Of a DNA stretch of 64,000 nucleotides, positions 45,095-54,351 are shown piece after piece. Within the stretch, counting starts at the first letter, position 1. Each line of letters begins with the position of its first letter. The notes under the pieces are model-generated. The model ran no database searches and was not told the origin of the DNA. It was given only the letters and a program-made list of their open reading frames with translations. The stretch covers positions 105,857 through 169,856 of the forward strand of contig JASJCQ010000006.1 of NCBI GenBank assembly GCA_030065915.1. Direction: 5' to 3'. The DNA comes from Woeseiaceae bacterium (GTDB lineage: Bacteria > Pseudomonadota > Gammaproteobacteria > Steroidobacterales > Woeseiaceae). The translations under genes and the position numbers were made by a program.

Positions 45095-47443
45095 TTGCAT
45101 CTGGAACAACGCCACAACTGGATACCGCTGACCTTCCTGATCCTGGGTCTGCTGTCCATTGTGTCGCTCGGCATCGCCGGCAAGAACAGCGATGCCGATC
45201 GAATCAGTCTCGAGACACGCGTCACAGCAGAACAGCTGAAGCTTCGCGTCGAGTCCTGCGTCAGGTCGCGCGCGGGCTTGTTACGCACGCTGGCCGGCTA
45301 CCCATGGCAGTCGCAACAGCAGATTGTCGGCGATTGGGCCAATCGAGCGAGCGTCCTGATGCCACTGTACTCGGGCGTGCACGCACTTAACTACGTCGAC
45401 GTCGACGGGGTCATTCGCGTTGTCTACCCGGTCGAGCCCAACCGCCCGGCACTGAACGCCAACCTGAAGCAAAACCCGAACGCATCGGTCGTCAGCGCAC
45501 TGGAGCAGGCCGAGACCACCGGCGCCGCTGTGCGCACCAACATTATCGAGCTGCTGCAAGGTGGCAAGGGCTTCGCCATTTACCGGCCGATACTCGCCGT
45601 ATCCGGACAGCCGACCGGCTTCGTCAATGGGGTGTTCCGTGTCGAGGCGCTGATGGATTCGTGCCTGCCGGAAGGGCGTCTGCGACAGAACTTTGCTTTT
45701 ACCGTGCTCGATGGCGACGACCCATTCTACGTGCAGGCCGATCCGCTCCGCGACAGCCCTAGCCCCTACACCGTCGAGCTGGAGATCGATGTTACCGGCA
45801 AGCCCTGGCGATTCACGATTGCCCCACTGACGGGTTATCTCGCGGCAACGGGCGACGTGCTCGATGATATCTGGCTCGGCCTGGGCCTCGTACTCATCAC
45901 GCTGCTGACGCTCGCCATACGCGTGGCACTGCTCAGGCAGCGCGATATGGCGACGCGGGAAGAACAGTATCGTCTGCTGGTTGAGAACCAGACGGATCTC
46001 GTCGTCAAGGTCAACAAGCAGGGCGAGTTCCAGTACATCAGCCCGAGCTACTGTGAGATGTTCGGCAAGCGCGAGGACGAACTGCTGGGCAAGGCGTTCA
46101 TGCCGCTCGTGCACGAAGACGATCGTGAACTGACGGCCCGCTCACTGGAGCGGCTGCATGAACCACCGTACACGGCCTATCATGAGCAGCGCGCGATGAC
46201 CAAGGACGGATGGCGCTGGCTGGCCTGGTCGAACCGCGCGGTCCTGGACGATGAAAACAAGCTGATCGGAATCACCGCCGTGGGTCGGGACGTAACCGAC
46301 GTCAAGCGCCTCGAAGAGCGCATCGCTCACTCTCAGAAGATGCGGGCCATGGGTGAGCTGGCCGGCGGCATCACGCACGACTTCAATAACCTGCTGCAGG
46401 TTATCCTCGGAAACGTCGAGTTTCTACTGCAACGGGGTTCGAAAGACACGGAAAGCCGGGAAGCCATGGAAAGCGTTCGCGAGGTCGGTTTGCGGGCGAT
46501 GAACCTGACGGACAAACTGGCGACGCTGAGCCGGCAGGACCAGACGCGGCCCGAGCTGTACGACGTCAACGACTTCCTGCGTGAGCTGGAAACACTGCTG
46601 ACGCATACACTGTCCGCCTCCGTCAACCTGTCCGTCGAGTACTCCGAAGCACCGTTACCGGTGAACGCGGATCGCACGCAGATAGAACAGGTGCTGCTGA
46701 ACCTCTGCTTCAACGCACGCGACGCGATTGACACCAACGGGACTATCTCGCTTGGAGCAACCCATCAGACCGTCGACAGCCTGGATTCCGATCCGCAACT
46801 GGCGCCCGGCGAATATGTTGTCGTCACTGTCGAGGACGACGGCCACGGGATTGATCCCGACGCATTGCCGCGCATTTTCGACCCGTTCTTCACGACCAAG
46901 GACAAGGAAACAGGCACCGGACTCGGTCTCGCCAACAGCTACAGTATCGTCGAGCAGCACGACGGCGTGATCACCGTCGCGTCGACGCCGGGCCGGGGCA
47001 GCTGCTTTTCCGTCTTCCTGCCTGTCGCCCCCGGCGGTGCGTTCACGCCGGTCAAGCCGGCCCCGTCAGCCAGGAGCGAGGGTTCGGGCGATACCGGCGG
47101 CTTGATTCTGGTCGCCGACGACAACCCGCAGCTGCGGGACCTGGCATGCAAGGTACTCGGTGGCGAAGGCTACGAGGTTTGCACGGCCGCCAACGGCAAG
47201 GAGGCGCTGGAGCTTTACAAGTCTCGTAGAGACGACATCCGACTATTGATCCTCGATCTCGTCATGCCGGAGATGGGCGGCCAGGACGTCGCCGCAGCGG
47301 TGCGCGAAATCTCCGCGGATGTCTCCATCCTGTTCGTCACAGGTTATGTGCCGGAAGAAACGAAGCAGGCGGTCAACGAAAGAACGCTGAAGAAGCCGTA
47401 CACGATGGAAGAGTTCGTCAGAACGGTTCGCGAACTCATCTAG
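45095..47443 (+). CDS. CHASE-PAS hybrid sensor histidine kinase with receiver domain
   Basis: A 782-residue inner-membrane sensor. Membrane helix 1 (about 10-30), a periplasmic CHASE-like domain (about 45-240, with SGVHALNYVDVDGVIRVVYP), membrane helix 2 (about 265-285), PAS (about 300-415), HisKA with GELAGGITHDFNNLLQVILG (phospho-accepting His), HATPase_c with DDGHGIDP and GTGLGLA, and a C-terminal REC domain with LILDLVMPEMGG (phospho-Asp). Because REC is attached, the output is probably a phosphorelay or allosteric control of the kinase. No DNA-binding partner gene is adjacent. The start is TTG; no ATG precedes the first helix. Confidence 0.9.
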   Translation: MHLEQRHNWIPLTFLILGLLSIVSLGIAGKNSDADRISLETRVTAEQLKLRVESCVRSRAGLLRTLAGYPWQSQQQIVGDWANRASVLMPLYSGVHALNYVDVDGVIRVVYPVEPNRPALNANLKQNPNASVVSALEQAETTGAAVRTNIIELLQGGKGFAIYRPILAVSGQPTGFVNGVFRVEALMDSCLPEGRLRQNFAFTVLDGDDPFYVQADPLRDSPSPYTVELEIDVTGKPWRFTIAPLTGYLAATGDVLDDIWLGLGLVLITLLTLAIRVALLRQRDMATREEQYRLLVENQTDLVVKVNKQGEFQYISPSYCEMFGKREDELLGKAFMPLVHEDDRELTARSLERLHEPPYTAYHEQRAMTKDGWRWLAWSNRAVLDDENKLIGITAVGRDVTDVKRLEERIAHSQKMRAMGELAGGITHDFNNLLQVILGNVEFLLQRGSKDTESREAMESVREVGLRAMNLTDKLATLSRQDQTRPELYDVNDFLRELETLLTHTLSASVNLSVEYSEAPLPVNADRTQIEQVLLNLCFNARDAIDTNGTISLGATHQTVDSLDSDPQLAPGEYVVVTVEDDGHGIDPDALPRIFDPFFTTKDKETGTGLGLANSYSIVEQHDGVITVASTPGRGSCFSVFLPVAPGGAFTPVKPAPSARSEGSGDTGGLILVADDNPQLRDLACKVLGGEGYEVCTAANGKEALELYKSRRDDIRLLILDLVMPEMGGQDVAAAVREISADVSILFVTGYVPEETKQAVNERTLKKPYTMEEFVRTVRELI

Positions 47444-47633
47444 GCAGGTACCCTCCCATCGCTGCCGCGTGACAGGCGCGACGCCTCCGTTGCAACCACG
47501 CAGTCGACTGGCGCGTTGATTCAATTCAATGTGTCGCCATTCGGCGACGAACGCGTGTTTTTGTTGAATGTCGCACTATTGGGCTGCAATCGCGTGCAAT
47601 AATGATCGCAGGACCTTCCTCCGGGGGTGTTAC

Positions 47634-50234
47634 ATGCTCACAGCTTCGCATGATGACCTGGCTCGCCGTCCGCGGCGTCTTCTCTTTCTGGCGCCGTTCC
47701 TGCTGTTGTCAGCCTGCGGTGGCGGCGGTGGCGACGATTCCTTTTCGGCCCCACCACCGGCTCCGGTCAACCCGGCGCTATCGATCGGCGATGCGTCGGT
47801 TCTCGAAGGTGACAGCGGCAATACCACGCTGCAGTTCACAGTCACCGCGACGGTACCGTCCGGTTCGACGGCTGCGTCCGCCAGCGTCGACTTTGCGACA
47901 ACCGCCGATAGTGCGACGCAGGGCGTTGACTATGTCGGCACCAGCGGCACGCTGCAATTCCCCTCAGGTACGACCGAGGCAACGATTGACGTCGATGTCA
48001 TCGGCGACTTCAACATCGAACTCGATGAGACGTTGACCGTCACGTTGTCGTCCCCGGTCAATGCGACGATCACGCAGGCAACAGCGACGGGAACGATTCG
48101 TGACGACGACTCCACCACTGCTGTGTTCGGTCTCGATGATCGACCGGACAACCTGACCTGCGTCGCCCCGGCGCGTCCGACGATCGACGCAACGGTCTCC
48201 GTCACCGATCCGTATCCTTCCCTGCCCAGCCTCGCGGTACCGACCAAGATCCTGCTGGAACCCGGCGGCAGTCGCTGGTTTGTCCTGCAAAAGTCCGGGC
48301 AGATCGTGAGCTTCGCTACAAACAACCCGACCAGCGTCACGACCTACATAGACCTGACAACGACGCGGTCGATACGGACCGACTCGGAAGGCGGCCTGCT
48401 CGGTATGGCGTTCCATCCCGACTACCCGGCGACGCCCGAGATCTTCGTGTCATACACGATCAACCACACGGGTCCGGCGATGCGCAGCGTGCTGTCGCGC
48501 ATGATTCTCGACAATGTGACGAGCCCCGGCGCGGGAACAACGGAACAGGTCATTCTCGAGGTCGACCAGGACTTCGACAACCACAACGGCGGCGACATCG
48601 CGTTCGGACCCGACGGCTACCTGTACTTCGGCCTCGGCGACGGCGGCAGTGGCAACGATCCCCTGCAGCGAGCGCAAGACACGACACGGCTGCTCGGATC
48701 GATGCTGAGAATCGACGTGCGCGGTACGGGCGCCGACTACGACATACCGCCAGACAACCCGTTCGCCGCCGAGCTGAAGTGTGGCCCGGGCGCGAACGCG
48801 AACGACTGCCCCGAGATCTACGCCTGGGGCCTGCGCAATCCGTGGCGTTGGAGTTTCGACGAGGCCACGGGCGAGCTGTGGCTCGCGGACGTCGGCCAGG
48901 GCAGCTTCGAAGAGGTCAACATCGTCCGCCGCGGCGGCAACTACGGTTGGCGCTGTCGCGAGGGCGCAAACGATACGTCAAACGCGTCGGACTGCAGCGG
49001 CAACGAGAGCCTGATCGATCCTGTCACCGAGTACGGCCGCAGTGACGGCAACTCGGTCACGGGCGGCTACGTCTACCGTGGCTCGGCCATTCCCGACCTG
49101 GTCGGACTGTACGTGTTCGCCGACTTCGGCTCCGGACGATTCTGGGCGGCGCGACCGGACGGCACGGGCAGCTTCGACAACGACCAGCTGATCGACACGA
49201 GTTTCAGGCCAACCGCCTTCGGCATCGGTCCGGCCGGCGAGCTGTACTTCGTTGACATCGGTGGCATGGGACAGGGACGCGTGCGCCGCATCGACCCGGC
49301 GGGCAGCCCCACGCCCGACACGATCCCTGACCAGCTGTCGGATACCGGCTGCGTAGACCCCGGCGACGTGACCCAGCCTTATGCCGGGCTGCTGCCATAC
49401 GATCTCAACGCGCCTTTCTGGTCTGACGGTGCCATCAAGGACCGGCACATCGGGCTGCCGAATGGAACGACGATCGACGTCAATGCCGATGGCGATTTCG
49501 ATTTCCCGAACGGCACCGTCATCGTCAAGAACTTCCGCCTCGGCGGCGCGCTGATCGAGACGCGCCACCTGATGCGCCACCCGGATGGCGTCTGGGCCGG
49601 TTACACCTACGAATGGGATGCGGGCCAGACCGAAGCCACGCGTGTTCGCGGCGGCAAGACGGTCAACATCAACGGACAGGACTGGATCTACCCGTCAGAA
49701 GGCCAGTGCATGGCCTGCCACACGAGCGCCGCCGGTTTCTCGCTCGGCGCCGAGATCGCGCAGCTGAACGGGGACTTGACGTATCCGTCGACCGGACGCA
49801 CGGCAAACCAGCTCGAGACGATCGAACACGTCATGATGTTCACGTCACCGTTGCCGGGACCTGCCAATGCGCTCGACGCACTGGCAGACCCGACAGACGG
49901 ATCAGCTTCACTGGATGCGCGCGCACGCGCGTACCTGCACACGAACTGCGCACAGTGTCACCGGGCGAACGGTCCGACGCCGTCCACGATGGACCTTCGC
50001 TACGCCACGGCGCTGTCCGATACGAACGCCTGCGACGCCATGCCTCTGCAAGGTAGCTTGGGGCTGTCGAACGCACGGCTGATCGCGCCCGGCAACGCGA
50101 ATGCGTCGCTGGTCGTCGACCGCATGCAGCGCCGTGACATCCACGGCATGCCACCCATCGGGTCGAATGTCATCGACACGAGCGGCGTCACGCTGATTAG
50201 CGACTGGATTAACAGCCTCAGCAACTGCGATTGA
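47634..50234 (+). CDS. Calx-beta / PQQ-type sugar dehydrogenase / diheme cytochrome fusion lipoprotein
   Basis: 866 residues in one chain. A lipobox LLLSACGG (Cys 28) marks an outer-membrane or periplasmic lipoprotein. A Calx-beta domain follows (about 42-165, ending ATGTIRDDD). Then comes a glucose/sorbosone-dehydrogenase beta-propeller (about 185-590, with YLYFGLGDGGSGNDPLQRA and EIYAWGLRNPWRWSFD). The C-terminal part has two heme-c motifs, CMACH (692) and CAQCH (772), like the SO2930-family diheme proteins. It would oxidise a sugar or alcohol in the periplasm and pass electrons through its own hemes (inference). The ATG at 47634 follows GGGGGTG; an in-frame ATG at 47568 is less likely. Confidence 0.88.
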   Translation: MLTASHDDLARRPRRLLFLAPFLLLSACGGGGGDDSFSAPPPAPVNPALSIGDASVLEGDSGNTTLQFTVTATVPSGSTAASASVDFATTADSATQGVDYVGTSGTLQFPSGTTEATIDVDVIGDFNIELDETLTVTLSSPVNATITQATATGTIRDDDSTTAVFGLDDRPDNLTCVAPARPTIDATVSVTDPYPSLPSLAVPTKILLEPGGSRWFVLQKSGQIVSFATNNPTSVTTYIDLTTTRSIRTDSEGGLLGMAFHPDYPATPEIFVSYTINHTGPAMRSVLSRMILDNVTSPGAGTTEQVILEVDQDFDNHNGGDIAFGPDGYLYFGLGDGGSGNDPLQRAQDTTRLLGSMLRIDVRGTGADYDIPPDNPFAAELKCGPGANANDCPEIYAWGLRNPWRWSFDEATGELWLADVGQGSFEEVNIVRRGGNYGWRCREGANDTSNASDCSGNESLIDPVTEYGRSDGNSVTGGYVYRGSAIPDLVGLYVFADFGSGRFWAARPDGTGSFDNDQLIDTSFRPTAFGIGPAGELYFVDIGGMGQGRVRRIDPAGSPTPDTIPDQLSDTGCVDPGDVTQPYAGLLPYDLNAPFWSDGAIKDRHIGLPNGTTIDVNADGDFDFPNGTVIVKNFRLGGALIETRHLMRHPDGVWAGYTYEWDAGQTEATRVRGGKTVNINGQDWIYPSEGQCMACHTSAAGFSLGAEIAQLNGDLTYPSTGRTANQLETIEHVMMFTSPLPGPANALDALADPTDGSASLDARARAYLHTNCAQCHRANGPTPSTMDLRYATALSDTNACDAMPLQGSLGLSNARLIAPGNANASLVVDRMQRRDIHGMPPIGSNVIDTSGVTLISDWINSLSNCD

Positions 50235-50331
50235 CGCGCGCGCGGCAAGGCGCCAGGCGACTCGTCGAGTCACCGCGAATACAGGCAGATTGTCGGTAGC
50301 GGCAGCCGCAGACCACGGCCGCACATTGAGG

Positions 50332-50469
50332 TCAGATCGTGACCGCGATGGCAACCAGGAAGGCGACGAATACGCCGGTGCCGGCAAGGGCGAGGCCAAT
50401 AGCGCCTCGGCTAAGACTCTGCATATCCTGCATCGTCTGAAGCGTGTGCATGGGAATACAGTTGTACAT
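50332..50469 (-). CDS. small Met-rich membrane protein, 45 residues
   Basis: A short ORF with a strong ribosome site (GGAGAA, 5 bp before ATG). The N-terminus MYNCIPMHTLQTMQDMQSLS is rich in Met, Cys and His and is followed by one hydrophobic helix (about 22-44). Not recognised. The Met/Cys/His-rich head could bind copper or another soft metal (speculation). It sits in the 482-bp stretch between the fusion lipoprotein and the next gene; the rest of that stretch shows no other gene. Confidence 0.5.
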   Translation of the reverse strand: MYNCIPMHTLQTMQDMQSLSRGAIGLALAGTGVFVAFLVAIAVTI

Positions 50470-50716
50470 CGTAGTTCTCCATTGGATGGAAATGATACGA
50501 ACCGGTAGTTTCCAGATCGGTTCAATGCGAACGATACCGATGTGGCGTGTACTCACAACCGAATAAAACTCACAGCCTTTCATGAGAAAAACTCATGCAT
50601 GCGACCGGACTGAGACTGCGATGCAGGGTGACCCGCGAGATGCACGGCCGGCTGCCGTGCCGGGTCGGATAGATGTGTCGATACGCAAGCAGTAGCTCGC
50701 ATACCGCACTTGCCGC

Positions 50717-51238
50717 TTACTCGACGGGGAACGCCGTCTGCGGCTCGTTCTTGGGCGCGCCCGAGACCCGCTCGAGCACAACGATGTAGTCGTACCGGGT
50801 AATAACGATATGGTTATCGCCGAGCGGCTTGATATGCCATTTCTCGTTTCCAAAGTTGAAGGCCCCGTCCCTGCCTGCCGTCAACCTGGAAAGCTGCTCT
50901 TCGAACTCTATGAACCTGTCGTGATTCCTGCTGAAGTCGATTTGCAGCACGCGTTCGTCATTGCAAAAAAGAACCACGTCGTCGCCCTGGTCCGCCCTGG
51001 TGTAGTGGCCGGCCCCGACATGAGCGTTGCGGTCCAGTCGCCATACACCTCGCAGGTAGTTGGCAGCTGCCTTTGGATGAACTCGAAAATGCTGACCTTT
51101 CTGCATCAGGCTGAAGAAGTATCGTTGCGACTCCTCTTCACTGACAACATCGTCTGCAGTGGCAGGCGAGGCGACGGCGAGTAGCAGCACGGCCAGGGAC
51201 AGTTGGATCCTGCGCATGGGTTTCGTTTTCCTTTTCAT
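50717..51238 (-). CDS. hypothetical secreted protein, 173 residues
   Basis: Not recognised. A signal peptide (about 1-28, RRIQLSLAVLLLAVASPATA) is followed by a mixed alpha/beta domain with EESQRYFFSLMQKGQHFRVH and KPLGDNHIVITRYDYIVVLE. Two in-frame ATGs seven codons apart are possible starts, each with a purine-rich stretch upstream. Predicted periplasmic. It does not clearly belong to an operon. Confidence 0.7.
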   Translation of the reverse strand: MKRKTKPMRRIQLSLAVLLLAVASPATADDVVSEEESQRYFFSLMQKGQHFRVHPKAAANYLRGVWRLDRNAHVGAGHYTRADQGDDVVLFCNDERVLQIDFSRNHDRFIEFEEQLSRLTAGRDGAFNFGNEKWHIKPLGDNHIVITRYDYIVVLERVSGAPKNEPQTAFPVE

Positions 51239-51370
51239 TGGTTCTTCTCGAATAAACTAATGGCTCGCAGGCGTGTGAATCGCGGTGAACGCTGCAGCGC
51301 CTGTTTACCACAGCTCTGGTGAAGTGAAGTCTTGCGTCCTTGCTGGTGTCGGCGCCAGGGCGGTGCGGGC

Positions 51371-51401
51371 AAAAACCGCCGCGGCCTCTCGACCGCGGCG
51401 G
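51371..51401 (-). terminator. rho-independent terminator for the PspA/membrane-protein operon
   Basis: On the minus strand CCGCCGCGG pairs with CCGCGGCGG (9 bp, 8-nt loop) and is followed by TTTTTG. It lies 28 bp past the stop of the polytopic membrane protein gene, ending the pspA operon. Confidence 0.85.
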
Positions 51402-51428
51402 TGGCTCTGCACTTACCTTGCTGGGTTG

Positions 51429-52829
51429 CTAGATTTCCAGAGCACTTTCTTCCTTGTCCTCACGCGCGTTGCCGTACCACTGTGACAGTCGCAGCCTGAT
51501 CGCGACGCCGTGACGATCGAGAAGCGATCCAAGCGCGATGGCAGAGGCACCGAACACGGCCAGGTCGATCCAGCTGCTGCGAACAACGAGCTGCACAATG
51601 GCCTCGAGGCCGAACAGCACGCCCGCGGCGACCGTGATGATGCCGGCGATGACATTGCCCGGCTGTTTACCGGCCGCACCCCACAACAACAGCGTTGTGC
51701 CGGCAACGACACTCAACAGGGCCGTCAGGCCAGTCGGGGTCATGACCACGCTAAAGCTGAAGCTCAGCGCGATCGCGATAGTGATAGACACGCGAACGGC
51801 GGTACCCAGCGATCGACTGCCAGTGCGCCGGATGATGTCCAGCGCCAACGCCGAGTAGGCCAGTGCAAACAACGGTGCAGCAAGGCCGGTCGCCAGCATG
51901 GAGGCGAAGGCATCGGTCAGGGCAACGGCGAAAACCATGGCCAACGGCCACGACAGCAGCTCGAGAGCGACGGCGACCTTCGGATTCCTGTCGGGGAACA
52001 ACGAGGCCTGTCGTGCAACGAGGAACAGGACCATCGCCAGCATCGCAATCATCAGGCTATCGACCTGATAGAAGTACATGCTCCGGAACAGGATGATGCC
52101 GAGCGGAATAAACAGCGTCATCAGTGCGAACTTGCCTTCACCGGTCTTCAGCGCGCGGTCTTTGCGAAGCAGCTTTGCGACGGTGAACAGCGCGTAGACC
52201 ACACCGGTCAGCGCGATGACACCTGCCGCCAGCGAGCTTCGAATCGGTAAGAGCAGCATTGCGTTCAACAGCAGGAAGTTCAGCGCGAGTGGCTTCGCCG
52301 AGTGCCTCGCCATGATCGCAAAACAGAACAGCGCCATCGGAACCAGCACGAGCAGCGCGGCGCCCATTGTTATGCCGATGTTTGCTACGTCCTCGATACG
52401 CCAGTCGGCGAAGCCGGGATAGGTCGCAAGCCCGCCGTCCCACTGGAACACCGAATACAGCAGCGCACCGAGGATCGTGAAGTTCGCGGGTATCGATACC
52501 AGCGCAAGCCCGAAGAACAATCGAGCGCCCTTCGTCTCCTTGACGACGTGACTCATCGCGAAGCCGGCTGCGCCCAGGAGGCCCGTCTGCGCGAGCAACA
52601 ACAGGTAGCGGCTGATGTCGTTGCCGCCGCTCCATCCCTGCATCAGGAAGACGGACATGGACGCCAGGATGACGCCGGCGCCGAGAATCCGCAGGGCTTC
52701 AGACAAGGTCGCGATGTTTCGAATCGACTGCATGACGCTGTCTACGCTAAAGCGTGAGTTTCTGGTCGACGTACTCCCCGATTCGCTGGCAACCAGGTCC
52801 GTGTCGAATGCTGAGGTCCGGATACTCAT
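51429..52829 (-). CDS. large polytopic membrane protein coupled to PspA
   Basis: 466 residues. An N-terminal Ser/Thr-rich tail (about 1-40) is followed by about twelve predicted membrane helices with few polar loops, then a charged end (SQWYGNAREDKEESALEI). No transporter signature is recognised. It overlaps the stop of the PspA gene by 4 bp (ATGA), so translation is coupled. It may be the membrane receptor or partner for PspA in place of PspB/PspC, which are absent here (inference). A clear terminator follows. Confidence 0.75.
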   Translation of the reverse strand: MSIRTSAFDTDLVASESGSTSTRNSRFSVDSVMQSIRNIATLSEALRILGAGVILASMSVFLMQGWSGGNDISRYLLLLAQTGLLGAAGFAMSHVVKETKGARLFFGLALVSIPANFTILGALLYSVFQWDGGLATYPGFADWRIEDVANIGITMGAALLVLVPMALFCFAIMARHSAKPLALNFLLLNAMLLLPIRSSLAAGVIALTGVVYALFTVAKLLRKDRALKTGEGKFALMTLFIPLGIILFRSMYFYQVDSLMIAMLAMVLFLVARQASLFPDRNPKVAVALELLSWPLAMVFAVALTDAFASMLATGLAAPLFALAYSALALDIIRRTGSRSLGTAVRVSITIAIALSFSFSVVMTPTGLTALLSVVAGTTLLLWGAAGKQPGNVIAGIITVAAGVLFGLEAIVQLVVRSSWIDLAVFGASAIALGSLLDRHGVAIRLRLSQWYGNAREDKEESALEI

Positions 52830-53482
52830 GACGAATCCTCCTTGTCCTTATTGACCAGGTCTGCAAGCTCGGCGCGCAGCTCCGCCATGTCCTCGTCGGC
52901 GAGGAACGATGACTCGAGCGGATCGACGCGCGACGTGGCGTTCATCAGGATCTCGGTCTCCCCGAGATTGATTTCCCAGCGGTCGAACGTGTCCTCGACA
53001 TCGCTGTAGGACACGCCCTCGATGTTGTTGATCGTCCGCATCGCGTCGGCAACGGACTGACGCGAACGCATCATGTTGCGCTGCTGCGCGACCTCGACGA
53101 TGCGCGATTCGATCTTCTTCACCTGTGCCGCGATGCGTTCTTCCAGCTCGTTGTGTTTCTCGATCGACTCCTCCAGAGTCGCGAGCTGCATCTCGCACTC
53201 CTTGCGGCGACGCAGGCACTCGAGCGCCTTGGGCTCGTCATCAGCTGCCACCAACCTGGCACGATCGGTCCAGCGAACGGCGGCCTGTTGCAGGTCCGCA
53301 TAACGGGTTTTCAGTTGGGCGCCGTCCTTCCGGACACGCTCGAGGCGGACCCTCGCACGGGCCGCTGCCTGCTGCGTATCGCGCAGTGCGGCATTGATGA
53401 TGGCGTCGTGGTTCTCGACCTTGCTGACGGCTCGATCGACCGACGACGTGATGCTCGTGGATATTCTCTGAATCAGGTTCAT
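52826..53482 (-). CDS. PspA/IM30 family envelope-stress protein
   Basis: 218 residues, almost wholly alpha-helical coiled coil from about 15 to 165, starting with the PspA amphipathic helix (MNLIQRISTSITSSVDRAVS). Blocks such as ALRDTQQAAARARVRLERV and ALECLRRRKECEMQLATLEE fit the family. An acidic C-terminus follows. Members bind stressed membranes and oligomerise (ESCRT-III-like). It is first gene of a two-gene operon, divergent from an XRE regulator. The usual pspF/B/C genes are not present in the window. Confidence 0.87.
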   Translation of the reverse strand: MNLIQRISTSITSSVDRAVSKVENHDAIINAALRDTQQAAARARVRLERVRKDGAQLKTRYADLQQAAVRWTDRARLVAADDEPKALECLRRRKECEMQLATLEESIEKHNELEERIAAQVKKIESRIVEVAQQRNMMRSRQSVADAMRTINNIEGVSYSDVEDTFDRWEINLGETEILMNATSRVDPLESSFLADEDMAELRAELADLVNKDKEDSS

Positions 53483-53553
53483 AGCAACTGCTCCTCAGGT
53501 TTAGTGCGATTTCGAGGCTAGGAGCTGGTATAGTTTTTAGCAACGTTTTTCTC

Positions 53554-53577
53554 AAAAGTCAGACATAGGGGACTTTT
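53554..53577. promoter_or_regulatory. dyad in the PspA/XRE divergent region
   Basis: AAAAGTC (53554-53560) and GACTTTT (53571-53577) form a 7-bp inverted repeat with a 10-bp spacer inside a very A/T-rich 125-bp divergent region. It is 30 bp before the XRE start codon. It is a likely binding site for the XRE regulator controlling both sides. Confidence 0.45.
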
Positions 53578-53607
53578 AGTCTAATTTTTTGATACTTTTG
53601 GTGACCC

Positions 53608-54351
53608 ATGACGACATCTGCTCGACTCATCGACACGATCAAACGCGAACTGAAAGCTCGCGGTATCACCTACAAGGCGCTCGCTGAACGACTCGAGCTG
53701 TCGGAGTCGGCCGTGAAACATATGTTCTCGACCGGGAACTTCTCCTTGCGTCGCCTGGACGACATTTGCGGCGTGCTCGAAATCGGGATCAGCGAACTCG
53801 TCGACCTGAGCGAAACGCATGAGCAAAAGATCGAGGCTTTGTCCGAAGAGCAGGAGTTCGAGATCATGTCAGACATGCGCCTGCTGCTGGTGGCGTACTG
53901 CCTGCTCAACTACTGGACGTTTGACGAGATCATTAAGCGCTACGACATCACACCTGCACAAGGTATCCGCTACCTGCGCAAACTGGACCGCATGGGCTTT
54001 ATCGATCTTCAGCCCGGCGATCGTGTTCGACTGCTGCTGGCCAATAATTTCAGCTGGCGAAAGAACGGTGCGATTGCACGCTTCTTTCGCAGTCGAGTGC
54101 AGGACGAGTTTTTCGATCACGACTTCCAGGACGACGAGTCGTACCGCGTCGTCAAGAACGGCATGCTGACCCGCAAGAGCATGCTGCAGCTGGTCGAGAA
54201 GCTGAATGCCACTGGCGATTTGTTCGACGATACGACCTGGGAAGAACGCAGGCTGTCTGCCGATGAGCGCAAGGGCACGACGATGGTGCTCGCCATCCGG
54301 CACTGGTTCTTCGAGGGCTTCAGGCACCTGGAGCGAGAGCATGGCCCGTAG
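53608..54351 (+). CDS. XRE-family transcriptional regulator
   Basis: 247 residues. An N-terminal helix-turn-helix (about 6-65, KRELKARGITYKALAERLEL, SESAVKHMFSTGNFSLRRL) is followed by a helical region with a second DNA-binding-like segment (FDEIIKRYDITPAQGIRYLR). It may respond to an unknown cue. It overlaps the following hydrolase gene by 11 bp, so the pair is co-translated. Its divergence from pspA and the dyad at 53554-53577 suggest it regulates the PspA operon (inference). Confidence 0.85.
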   Translation: MTTSARLIDTIKRELKARGITYKALAERLELSESAVKHMFSTGNFSLRRLDDICGVLEIGISELVDLSETHEQKIEALSEEQEFEIMSDMRLLLVAYCLLNYWTFDEIIKRYDITPAQGIRYLRKLDRMGFIDLQPGDRVRLLLANNFSWRKNGAIARFFRSRVQDEFFDHDFQDDESYRVVKNGMLTRKSMLQLVEKLNATGDLFDDTTWEERRLSADERKGTTMVLAIRHWFFEGFRHLEREHGP

